Source: Thermothielavioides terrestris NRRL 8126 (taxonomy: Eukaryota; Ascomycota; Sordariomycetes; Sordariales; Chaetomiaceae). From it: DNA of 64,000 bases. This document shows positions 9,918 to 20,554 of this stretch, piece after piece; position 1 is the stretch's first letter; each line of letters opens with the position of its first letter. Made by a program: the position numbers and the translations under genes. The notes under the pieces are model-generated. The model was given only the letters and a program-made list of their open reading frames with translations, had not been told where the DNA came from and did not search any database. The stretch is taken from the NCBI RefSeq assembly GCF_000226115.1, contig NC_016457.1:930001-994000 (forward strand). The letters are read 5' to 3'.

Positions 9918-12343
9918 TTAGATCAACATCGCCGCGGCCGCACCAAGCAGCAGCGCCATCAGCCCGCTGCCCGCCATCATGCGGCCGCCGCCGGCAGTCA
10001 CCGGCTGCGACAGGCTGGTGCTGGCGCCCGGCTGGCTGGCGGTAACGACCTGGACCGGCGGCACGGAGGCGGTGCCGTTGTTGCCACCGACCACCACGCT
10101 CGGCACGGAGGGGGAGGCGGGAGAGGAGCCGGCGGAGGAGGAGGGGGCCGGGCTGGCGACGAGGACCGGCGATGACGACGACCCGGCGGCCGACCCGCTG
10201 GGGCGGGGCAGCACGACGGTCGTCGTCTTGGAGACGGTGGTGAAGGAGCGCACCGTGCTGACGACCTCGCTGGGGTTGACGCCGGCGCTGGTGCTGGGGC
10301 TGGCGCTGAGCGACGCGATCGGGCAGACGGTGGTGCCGACGGCAACCACCGACGTGGTCACGCGGGCCGGGCAGTTGGTGACCGACGCCGCGCACGACGT
10401 GATCGTGTACGTGATGGTGGAGTAGACGGTCGACGTGGTCCAGCCCTCCGGCAGGGTGGCCGTCTCCGTCGTCACCGGCGCCGAGCTGGCCTCGGTCACG
10501 GGGCAGACGGTCGTGCCGATGGGGATGACCGACGTAACGGTGCGCGCGGGGCAGTTGGTCACGGTCGGCGCGCACGACGTAATGGTCGACGTGATCGTGG
10601 TGTAAATGGTCGACGTGGTGAAGCCTCCGGTCGCGGTCGCGGTAGCAGTGACAATATCGGTCACGTCGGGGACCGAGCTGGAAGGCGCAGCGGTCCCGGT
10701 CGCGGTAGCCGTCGTGCTCGACCCAGTCTCCGTGGTGGCAGCACCGGTCGTGGTGGAGGTGGCGTTGTCATCGGGGCAGTCGCTCTCGGTCTCAGTGGCA
10801 GTCGCGGTAGCCGTCGTGCTTGACCCAGTCTCCGTGGTGGCAGCACCGGTCGTGGTGGAGGTGGCGTTGTCGTCAGGGCAGTCGCTCTCGGTCTCAGTGG
10901 CAGTCGCGGTAGCCGTCGTGCTTGTGCTCGACCCAGTCTCCGTGGTGGCAGCACCGGTCGTGGTGGAGGTGGCGTTGTCATCAGGGCAGTCGCTCTCGGT
11001 CTCCGTGGCGGTCTCCGTGGCAGTCGCCGTGGCAGTCTCTGAAGTGATGGCCGAGGTCACAGCGGCCGAGGTGCTGGTAGACGTGGAGGTGGGGGACGCC
11101 GTCGACGTGCTGGTCGAGGTCGAGGACGTGGTCGTGGTCGAAATTGAAGACGTGGTCGAAGTCAAAGAGGTAGTCGTGGTCGAAGTCGAGGACCTGGCCG
11201 ACGTCGTGGTCGAAGTCGAGGACCTGGCCGACGTCGTAGTCGAAGTCGAGGACCTGGTCGACGTCGTAGTCGAAGTCGAGGACCTGGTCGTGGTGGTCGT
11301 GGTCTGCGACTCCCCGAGCTGGTACACCTTGATGCTCCGGACGGACCAGAACGTGCTGTTGTAGACGTGCGGGTTCCACTGCACGTAGGTATAGCACGCG
11401 GGGACATTGGTACTCTTCTGGCACGCAGATCCGGGCCAGGTGTTGCCGGCAGCGTCACCGCAGAAGTTGATATTCAGGATCAAGCGCATGTCGCGGAATG
11501 CCGACTTGACATCGCACTGGCTGCCCGCGGCGAGAGTGGGCTTACCCCAGTTCGCCGGGTTGGGTTTGCCACTCGTGACATCAGCGGGGACGCTGTTATG
11601 AGACCAGCTCCAGACCTTGATGCTGTCTTCCTGCCACTCGGTAGCGTCTAAGTCGAAGCACTCAGTGTCAGTTTTCCTAGCGCCGTTCAGTTTCGAGGCC
11701 TTGCAGAGCGAGACTCACAGACGCCGCCGGCGGCATTCCCGAACAGGCCGTTCTTCTCCTCAACGGCACAACCCGCATTGCTGGGCTGGGTCGGGTCGTT
11801 GGTCCAGCAGTCGGGGTACTCCAGGGTGCCAGTGAAGTCGCCCTGCTGGATCCGGCACGTGCCCGAGATGGTCGGGCTATCCGTGTGCAGCACAACCTTG
11901 TTCGTCGGGGCCAGGTTCCAGCCCTCGTAGATGTCGATCTCGCCATCCGTGGGCCAGTTGGGGCCCACCATCCAGAAGGCTGGCCAAGCACCACAGGGAG
12001 CGTAGGGCAGGTGGGTGAAATCGGCGATGAACAGGCCCGAATTGTACGTGTTGATACTCTCCAGCCGGACGCTGCTGCGTCCGTTCTGGTCGGTGCCGGT
12101 CGTATCGACGCGGATGGTCACGTCGTTGGTCCCCGTCTGGATGAGGCCATGGGAGCTGGCGTAGGTTCTGTTTCTGTACTGAACGAATCCACTGTTGGGG
12201 TCCTTGCCATCGAAGAAGTTGAACTTGTCAAAGAAGTTGGTGGGGTTGTATGACTCCGAGAGTTGGTAGGACTGGAGGGCGGCAGCACCGGAGCCGTAGG
12301 CTAGGGCAGCCGCGGCGCCCAGCCGGACGATGGAGGAGGCCAT
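9918..12343 (-). CDS. GPI-anchored GH16 endo-1,3(4)-beta-glucanase with repeat stalk
   Basis: Exon 1 is 11719-12343 and exon 2 is 9918-11647, joined across a 71 bp GTGAGT...CTTAG intron. The product is about 784 aa. Residues 1-23 form a signal peptide. The GH16 domain spans about residues 25-285, with the catalytic ExDxxE motif EIDIYE at 135-140 (E135 nucleophile, D137, E140 acid/base by family rule) and the aromatic WPAFWMVG strand before it. ExDxxE is the laminarinase-type version with the beta-bulge. The stalk follows: four RSSTSTTTS units, three copies of a 34-residue [19 protein letters not shown] unit, then two Cys-paired TSTIYTTIT...[16 protein letters not shown] modules common in fungal wall proteins. 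The C-terminus ends in a short hydrophobic tail ([14 protein letters not shown]) expected to direct GPI attachment. Likely role: remodelling of cell-wall beta-1,3/1,4-glucan at the surface. Substrate specificity is inferred. Confidence 0.88.
10699..11003 (-). repeat. Three-copy 102 bp coding minisatellite
   Basis: Copies start at 10699, 10801 and 10903 on the plus strand, spaced exactly 102 bp (34 codons). They are nearly identical, and the third carries a 6 bp (two-codon) insertion. The encoded unit is Thr/Ala-rich with one Cys (DCPDDNAT). Each unit has an N-glycosylation sequon, NAT. Confidence 0.85.
11180..11295 (-). repeat. 30 bp coding repeat, RSSTSTTTS unit
   Basis: Four head-to-tail copies of a 10-codon unit sit directly after the GH16 domain. 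They encode a Ser/Thr linker likely to be heavily O-glycosylated. Copies differ mainly at the last residue (T or A). Confidence 0.8.
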
Positions 12344-14200
12344 CGTCAGGTATGTAATGTGTATAACAGCAACAAAAGAGTGACAGCACCGTGGGACGGT
12401 TGCTAAAACGAGCGGCTCGACGTGCGATACGTCAGTGGACGAGCAAAACAAAGTGCTCTGGGTGTCGCTGGAGAGGCAGCGTCGACGACTTGGCTAGGGA
12501 AGCATCAGGCTCAAGAGGAAGACAGGAAGGCCGGCCCATGGTTGTGTGGCATCAGGGGCCTTTTGAGGGGGGGTGCCAGCAAGGCGCCGGAGGCCGGGCG
12601 AATCTTCCGTCGACCACATCTTGCTCAGGTCGCTTCCTTCCCCGTAACCCAAAGACGAGGCGAACCCGGATTCGGAGCCAATAGTCACACCCGGGTCCAG
12701 GGCGTCCAGGGTCGAGACACCCAAAACAGCAGCTTCCAGTCCAGATTCATCTCGACTCTTGGCGCGCAAGGGGCCCACCTGGAGCGCTTGAAAATTGGAT
12801 ATGGGAGGCCGTGGGCCCTCATTGGCCGCGGGGGGCAAGAAGGAGCACGCATGGAACGTGTGCAGAGCCGCGGGCGCTCGATTCCAGGGCTCCATCGGCG
12901 CCCACGCCACATCTCCATGTCTCCACCACACCATCGATGCCCACTCAGCCTTGGGCTCTGCAATCCATCACGAGGAGCTCATTTGCTTCATCCCGGGGAG
13001 TCCATCTTTAGTGGCGCTCCCACGGCCATGCCCTGGCCCCGGAAGTGTAGGAGGCTCAGACTCCCTCCGTTGGTGCATGTCGAGGCGGATTACACGGAGT
13101 CGTGTAGTTACACTACGGCCTCCTCCAAGGTGAAGGATGTCGTTGCAGCGGTTGCGCTGTCAGTGCAGCGATAACTCCGAGCTAGCCGAGATCCAGGCAC
13201 GCAGGGCGAGTGCGGATCCAGGGAAGCGGGGCCAGATGCAGGAACGAACAAAATGCCCCACACCATGACGAGTGTCAACCAGGGGAAAGAAAGGCTCGGA
13301 TTGGTCGGGTTTTGCTCGGTAACCGGATGATTACCTATGCAGGCTTTTCCAGGTTCCAGGTTGTCCATCAACGAATGTCAACACATCACTGGGATAGGAT
13401 GGGATCGCACGGTTTCGCAGATGCGGCACGTCGCTGCGTAGCGTTGTAGTATCCGTACAGAGTGTAGTTAGTGTACCTGGTAGTGTATGCAGCGTTAACC
13501 CCAGAATCAGAGCCGTCGGCTTCCTGGCGACCGGCGGCTGTTGGGCTGGTGAGCCGCAAGGAAGTCAGATCATTGCCGGAAAGAGCATCAGAAAAACGTG
13601 GTCGAGAGTCTGGAACGGCCGGTCAGCCCAGCCTCGAAAGGGAAACGGCTGCCAGGCCGCCCTGGGCTGATCAAAACATCCGCAGCTGACAACAACAGCC
13701 TTCATTGTTGTGGTTTGTCTGCATCGCCATTGCAATGCCATTGCATTGCTGTTGACGAGCTGACGCGGCGACGCGGCGCTATTGAGTTGCATGACTCCTC
13801 CAGACGTTAGTTAGCGCTGGCCATGAAATGCAGCCGGGTCCGCGGAAATTGGACGAGAAGGAGTCGGCCGCTCTTTCCCCCGGACTGCGTCGCTCACTGG
13901 TCTCCCGCCTTCCGTTTCTTCAACTGGCAACTTCCCGACCGTGCCAACCGCCCGCAGCATTCTTTCACCACCTCGTTTTGCGGTAACTAACGTATGGATT
14001 ACACAGCCCCTGAACCAAGTGTAATGTGTGCATGCACAGCAGTCACAACCAGCCGACGAATCCGGAGGGCAATTTCTCTCTCTTTCCATTGGGCTTTCCG
14101 CGCTCCACCACACTCATCTCACTCATCTCACTCTCTCACTGCGGCGCCGGGACACGAAGCTGACCCCACAGCAGCAAGCCTGACTGACCCTGGACCAGCG
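12344..14200. promoter_or_regulatory. GH16 promoter and 3' flank of the Kre9-like gene
   Basis: A 1.86 kb noncoding gap. The GH16 promoter should lie in the 12.34-13.4 kb part. A self-complementary CATTGC/GCAATG-rich patch lies at about 13723-13752. The open frames present are short, overlapping and without family resemblance. Confidence 0.4.
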
Positions 14201-14986
14201 TCAGGTGATGACAAACTCGCTCCTCTTCAGCCGGCTCTTCTCCAGGGCCGCCTTGCGCTGCCGTTTCCGGAAGCACCAGCCGACCACTATCAGCGCCGCT
14301 ATTGACGGCACCCCGATGGCCACGCCGAGCCCGATGGCCACCGGCTTGTTTATCCCCGACGCGCCGCCGCCCTGGGAATCCGCCAGCGTCGGTTGCTAGA
14401 GCGAAAGACGTTAGTCAGCAGTTGGCTTTATTAGCCGGTCGGGCTAATTGTGTTCAAATGGTTGGTTGGTCAATGGACGATGATGGCCTTACCGGAGACG
14501 ATCCCGTCGCGATGCCCGGGTCCCCGACGCTGAAGTACGGCGACTTGGCCAGCACCGGCGTGTCGCCGCCGGCCGAGCTCGCCGACCTCAGCTCGACCTG
14601 GTAGATCCCGCTGCGCACTCGCCGGAGCGGAAACGGGACGCCTGCCCAAACGTACGACGGGCCGCTAGCATCAGCTGTTTCTCGCCGCCGTTAGCGACAA
14701 CGCCTTCCCAAGTTCATTCCGCGTACGCCGGTATGTACGCCTCATCCCCGCCATCTGGCGACAACGTACTCGTGAGGTTCACCCGATACGCATTCGCCTT
14801 GAACCCGTCACCGGTCTTGACGATGACCTGCGCCGTGATGCACAGCGGGTACTGCTGCGCTGGCACGCCGTCCCAGGTCAGCGATACGCTGGACCCGCTC
14901 GTGATGCCGTCGAACGTGTTGGTGAAGTCGGCCGCCGAGCGGCTGCCCGCGAGCGTGAGCGCTGCCACCAGGCTTCCGAGCTTCAT
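14201..14986 (-). CDS. Kre9/Knh1-like domain, single-pass membrane protein
   Basis: Three exons: 14739-14986, 14493-14664 and 14201-14395, for 204 aa. The start context is GGCAACCATG. Intron 1 is 74 bp (gtacat...gctag); an alternative donor 12 bp downstream (gtacgc) keeps frame and adds four residues. Intron 2 is 97 bp (gtaagg...ctctag, with a CTGAC branch). A signal peptide (residues about 1-18) leads into an Ig-like domain with the pattern FDGITSGSSVSLTWDGVP ... YPLCITAQV, then SYVWAGVP and SGIYQVEL, which resembles the N-terminal domain of Kre9/Knh1 wall-synthesis proteins. One transmembrane helix (IGLGVAIGVPSIAALIVVG) precedes a basic cytosolic tail (FRKRQRK). Unlike typical Ser/Thr-rich GPI relatives, it has a real transmembrane segment and tail. 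A role at the cell wall/membrane is inferred. Confidence 0.75.
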
Positions 14987-17900
14987 GGTTGCCCTGTTAC
15001 TGGTTCTGTTCGCCGGCCGGCCGGGCGGCGCAGCATGCTGCCCCCGCCGAGGCAGGTAAAGGAGCTGTGTTGTTTGGAGAGTTGGTGATGTCCCGCAGTC
15101 TCGCGCGCCGTGATCTCTCAATGCTGTCTATGTACCGTGCCGGACGGGCAGATGTCGACGATCGCATTCACTCTCAGGTCCCCGCTGGCGACTGAGATGT
15201 ACTGTGTAAGTCTGCAAAAGAACGTTTCAAGAAACCTGCAATCGACCGACGAGAGAAGCAGCTTCCTACGACGGGAGAGCGGGTACTTTGGATTAAAAGC
15301 CACGCGTATTTGGCGGGCAGGAGAAGCTGGCTGCTGCTATCATGGTGCAGCATTCCTCGCCCATTTTCTGCACCACGATACGGAATGCGGCCCTGCATAG
15401 TAACTGGCGGCGGGGAGGATTCGGGGCCGACGCCTTCATCCGTCACTGTTCCGTCCATAGAGAGCGAGCGTGCATATTAATGGCAGGGAGTGTTGGTGGT
15501 GACGGGGCTATTTGGGTAAATTGGGGTCTAGCCTACAGTTACCTCTTGGTCACTGGATGCGCGGCGTTCCGGGCCCAGTCCAATTATTATCCAGCATGCC
15601 ATCTAGGCCCTCGAGCAGCGAGGGCGAAATATCCGCTCTCTGCTCACGGGCTCTCCAGGGGCCTATGAAGTTCCATGCTGCTATGGCAGTCACTTGACGG
15701 CGCCGCCCCCGACCTCGTTGTTGGCCTGCAAAAGTGCTCTCGCCGGAGCGAGCGGCCCGGTATGAGACAAGCCCTCCTCCGCTCCCCCGCCCGGTCGGTG
15801 TACGGGGGCCTCCTTTCCATACCGAGGCGGTGTTAACTGGCTAACAGAAGTCTCGACGTCTCTTACTGTGTGTCTCGATTTTTTTTTTTTATCTCTCACT
15901 GCGTTGCTGACTGCGTTTTGCTGACAACACAACAGACCCAAGCCCCCCATCAGCCGGGCCGGATCCAATGACTCGCCCTAACCGCAGCGGCGCCGATCAA
16001 TCTCACTCTTGTGTGCGCCTTGGGAGGAGCTTCTTGAGAGACTGCTCTCTCCCCCCAGGATATCTCGACGTCATCATGGACGTGGCGGAAGAACGTGTCA
16101 CACAGATGGCCAGCTAGGTCGCCAGGTCGCAGCCTCACGGGTGGGCAGATGAGTGAGCCGGCTGATTCAGCACCCACCATCACCCATCGTCAAGTGGACA
16201 ATCTCAACATGGCGGCTTTCGCAATGCCTCCTCGCGGATGCAAAGGTATCACTTAAAAGAGCAGAACGGGACGCACCCCCCAATGCGCTGCGCATCTGGC
16301 TGCAGCCCTACTCCTCCTGACCTATGTTCGTCCCACCCAACCAGCACCCAACCGCTATCCGAGTGTTGTCCCCCTTGCTGAATCCTCCCTAGTCCTCCCT
16401 CTACCCCTTCCGGACGAACATGTTCAGGTCGGCTCCCATTCGCTCGACCAGCCGGATGCCGTCGGGCCTGCGGTGGTACGGCAAGCGCGGCGGCGAGTTC
16501 GCCCAGGCTTGCCGGGCAGTCTGCCGGAGGAAATCCGCCGTCCGCGATGAAGCCCCCTTTCTAGAATGGCCGCTGCCGCCGTCGAGGGTGGCATCTTCGG
16601 TCGATGTGCCCAGTCCGTAGGCACACACACTGCATTCGCAGTCCTAGTGCTGCTCAGGATTTACCCCCCTGGGTAAGATCTCGCAAGATGTTGCCGGATG
16701 CTGGGGCACATCGGTTAAAGAGGAACCTGGGCTGACGGACGAGAAGGCGCTGGCAATGGTTTTTAAAGTTAGTACCCAGGCCTAAAGTAGTCCGTACACG
16801 GGCGCCGACATCCCAGCATGCCCGATACCCGACAGCTTACAACGAATGTCATCCTCCGGCCTCTGGCCTCCGAACTCCAAGAACCGGGATGCATCAAAAA
16901 CCCCATCGCTTTGCTTTCTCCGGGGTTCTCTCAGCCGTTGTGGGGCTATGGCGGGATCCCGAGCCAAGCATCCGACACCCAACCCTGTTCTCATGCTCCT
17001 CAGTCGGATTCAGAACACAACATAGTACAAGAAAACAGCACAACAAAGCGTAGCGCAGTTCGCGCAGACCAGCCCCCCAAACCTCGAGCACCTAGTTCTA
17101 TTCCCCCTCTCCTCCCTCCAACGTCCCTCCTCACAAGGGTCACGGTGGCATGGGGTTTCCGCTGCGTAACCCTCGTCCGGTCACGGTTCGAGAAATCAAG
17201 CGCGGTGGTCGACGGGTTGTTGCGTGGCGAGGTTGTCAAGGGAGCGTGTGGGGGGTAACTGGAAGTCGTGGCGTATTTGAGAGGTTGGCGTACTATGTAC
17301 CCCTGGTTCAGGCGGCGCCGGTTGCAGTGATGGTGGAGGGAGTTGGGGAAAGAAGTGAGCCGCGAGGACATATTGCTGTTGGTGGTGATGATGCTGGTCG
17401 TTACCGGCGCAAGGCTGTAGTGATGGGCAAGGGAGGTTCAGGGTGACGAGCGTCTGGAGGCCAGATGTGGTGGCTGACTGTGCGAGGGGAATTAATGGGG
17501 CAGAAGGTGGTGCTAGCATATTCGCTTGGAAGTAGCGTGATGGCGGCGAGGACTAGCCATTTCCTACTACTTCACTCCAACCGTTGGCTCTTAGTGGTAG
17601 CTGGTAAAACATGACCGAGGACACTAGGGAGCGTCCCGGAAACCCTCATGGCTGGTGAAAGTTGTTAAGGGGGTCTGCGTGTTCAAGTAGGCCTGACCAT
17701 ATATATGCATGTCAGCCGAACGTTGACCGAGTGGCTTCACGATTCCCATGTAACTTTCTGGTTGCGTGCCTCTGTCAACATCAGCTAGGAGTTGGCTGGA
17801 AACGTGCGCTCGAGGCATAGGTACTGGCCCCTGGACTCCACGAATGAATGGTGCCCCAGTGTTGGAGTGCGCTCCCGAGCATAGAGTATCATCATCAGAC

Positions 17901-18663
17901 CACGAGTCGTGCCAGTATGTCTTATTACCTAGTACACCGTCTGCACCCTGACCCGGCAGTGAGTTGCCTGGTCACAATGTCCATATACGTGAACGTGTAA
18001 GCATGGAGGTATGAATGCTTCATTTCTTGAGATTGGTGGTTCGCCTTCACGTATCCATCATCATTGCGAATTACCTGGGTACGTGTTCCGGCAATGGCGT
18101 TGAACATTCGTCTTATATTGCTAGAGCAGGTAAGGAAGGCAGTAAGACCTGGTGAGCTATAAGCAGCATGCTTGGATTGAAGTTGGGTTAGCCGGTAAGA
18201 CCACCGTTCGGTCCCGTCCTCAGAGACGCATCCTACGATAGCAAAACCGCAAGAGCGTGCTACTTGCAGAGACGGCAAATTCCTGGACTCCTCGCCCTGT
18301 TCCTGCTCCAGGTTGCTCGAGGCCACTTCACACGGCCAACGAAGAACCTGTGTAGCCTCACCAAGGCGGCCTGACTCTAGCGAGGTCAGTTTCTTAGTAA
18401 ACGGACAATTCGAGCAGGAGCACGTAGGCATGTCATACCTATCTGCACCGGAGCACTGAACCGCCGATGCTACTCCCTAGCCCAAACACGCAGGACTACT
18501 ACTACCATGTAAATCTAGCTGCCTACTACTACTAGTCCTTCGCGCCCTTGCCCCGGCTATGAGAGACGGGATTAGTCAACAACACCAGACTATGGTCTAG
18601 CACGCTCGCTCCACCCTATACCAGGTAGTCAGGCAAGACGCGGTAGCCAAGCTCCGCCCAGTG

Positions 18664-18690
18664 CAGCAAGCAAGCAAGCAAGCAAGCAAG
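18664..18690. repeat. (GCAA)n microsatellite
   Basis: Six consecutive GCAA/AGCA units in noncoding DNA. Confidence 0.85.
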
Positions 18691-19129
18691 TACTGTTCTA
18701 TGTTTCTCTACCCGTAGCAGGAGGAAAGCAGTCTGCCCTCTGTCCGCCCCGTCTGCCAACTAACTAACAAGCACAATCCACCCAGGGGCCAGAACTACAT
18801 CCCATCGTAATCCCAATTGAGTAGGGTGTGTAGGTGAAAGAGGTTAAGGCAGGTCAGAAATTCCGTCATCAAGCCGATCTAGAGCCCTCAGTGGCCCCCG
18901 AAGAGCCACGTGAATTGACCCCTTGCAATGATTAAGATCAGAACCACACATTTCTCCGCCCCAAAACACCCTAATAAGCCAAAATCCAAAGCCAAGGGAA
19001 CGCCGGCAACGCCTGTCGAAAAGCTGACTGACCGAGCCTTCCAATCTGGTCCATCCGTCCGCTCATCCGTTTGTGTGTCCATCTCTACCCAACCAAATCC
19101 CGTCCTTTCCCTTCCCTTTCCTTCCGTAG

Positions 19130-19131
<2 letters not shown>

Positions 19132-19194
<63 letters not shown>
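19132..19194 (+). repeat. 63-base poly-A tract
   Basis: An uninterrupted run of A from 19132 to 19194, preceded by a CT-rich stretch (CCCTTTCC-type). It lies 660 bp beyond the stop of the bZIP gene. The length is exceptional in a GC-rich genome. It may be a retroposed poly-A tail, a slippage tract or an assembly artefact. Confidence 0.9.
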
Positions 19195-19201
<7 letters not shown>

Positions 19202-19857
19202 CCCGTCCTCCGCCCGCCGCCGCCGCCTGCTTCACTCGAAATATCACACGAGGTTTGATATTACAACACGAGGGGTGTGTCCGCCCTCCCGCCAAAATGC
19301 GATGTCCTCACTCATCCCATGCAGCTGCCCCAGGAAAGCGGGAGGAGACAAAAAGGGATACCGTACCCGCCTGGGAAAGGGCAGGTTGAGCGTGGGAGGA
19401 AGGCGGTCGCGGGAAGGGGAGGGAAGGGGGAGGGGGGGAAGGGGGGTTAAACTGGGCGGCGGAGAGCAGCTGCCTTTATGCGGGTTTTCCTGCCATGTTA
19501 ATGCGCAATGCCGTTCTGTGTATCCGTGATCCCGACCTAACCCACTATTTTCGCGAAATGCCCGGTATAGACTCCAATTTGCGCCTCGACGCCCGTGCCC
19601 TGTGCTCGTAGAGCCTTGCAAGAGGAAGAAAGGGCCGCTGGGGCGTGTTGTGTTGTGTGGGGGGTTGAAGAAGTCAAATAGCTCGTTCTTTTTTTGCGCC
19701 TGCGCCCGGATCGACCAGCGAAGCGGCGCTGCTCCTGTCACCCCCAGCAGCTGAAGTTGGTCGTTCTGGAACCCCGGTCAAGCTGTTGCCACCGCCGCCG
19801 CTACTCTGTTGAGAGCTACGCGAACGAAGTGGCATTCGCTGTCGCCAGGTGTCTGCC

Positions 19858-20554
19858 TCAGAGCACGTACCCGGTGTTCAGGCCGGGGTACACAAACACG
19901 TCCATATCGAGCCCGTCGACGCCGGCCGATATCCCCATGTTGGGGGCGGCGCCGTACGCGAGGTCGTATTCTTGGTGCCGGAAAGCCGGGTCGGTTATTT
20001 GCGAGGCCCTGAGCGCCACGTACTCCGCGTGGAGGGCGGCATAGGCCTGGCTGAGCACCTCGTTGCGCTGCTTGGCGTCGTTGAGCATCTGCTCGAGGTC
20101 CTTTATCCTCTGGTCCTTCCGCTCGCGGTACGCGCGCTGGGATGCGCGGTTCTGCGCTCTCCGCCGCTGTGGGAACGTGTCAGTTCGCACCTTCTTCGGG
20201 AGAGAAGGGTGACAAATGAGTGCTACGGACCGAGAGGACTGCAGGGGGTGCGTTTTTGTAGCGGTTCTCCCGCTTCCGCTTGGCCGCTGGCTTCTGTTGT
20301 TGCGCCGACTCGGCAGATTCCCCCTCCTCTTGCCCGGGGCTGGGATATCTGCTGTCTCCCGCCGATGGCATGCCGTACTAGACAATGCGCTTGTCAGGAC
20401 CGGGCCGCCGAACATTGCCCAATGGAGCATTGGGACATGCAGAGCTCACCACCGAGTTGTTGGGACTCTGCGACTCTGATGAATATTGTTCCGACTCCGC
20501 GTACGTATAATACAGCGAGTTTGACGGCGAGGGGAAGTCGCTAATGGATCCCAT
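19858..20554 (-). CDS. bZIP transcription factor (Yap-like basic region)
   Basis: Three exons: 20450-20554, 20231-20377 and 19858-20166, for 186 aa. Intron 1 (72 bp, GTGAGC...GTCTAG, CTGAC branch) removes an in-frame TAG. Intron 2 (64 bp, 20167-20230) has a weaker GTCCGT donor, but its removal joins NAPPAVLS to RRRAQNRASQ, giving an uninterrupted basic region. The basic motif NRASQRAYRERKDQR fits the fungal Yap pattern NxxxQxxFR with Tyr for Phe. The leucine zipper is short (LEQML...NEVLSQAYAAL). The N-terminus is Ser/Tyr/Pro-rich (FPSPSNSLYYTY). The C-terminus is short, acidic and Gly-rich, without the Cys clusters of stress-sensing Yap1. A nuclear DNA-binding dimer is expected. Target genes are unknown. 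Confidence 0.87.

Larger units (their letters stand above)
14987..19857. other. Intergenic desert, 4.9 kb
   Basis: No supportable gene. The longest clean ATG frame (17925-18431, minus, 168 codons, with a CSCSNC start) shows no family resemblance. Landmarks are a T-run near 15880-15891, a (GCAA)n microsatellite at 18665-18690 and a 63-base A tract at 19132-19194. The left end should contain the promoter of the Kre9-like gene. Confidence 0.45.

Noticed and set aside
17925..18431. 168-codon minus frame starting CSCSNC
   Set aside because: It has a real ATG, but the rest shows no domain and no supporting signals; it lies in a gene desert.
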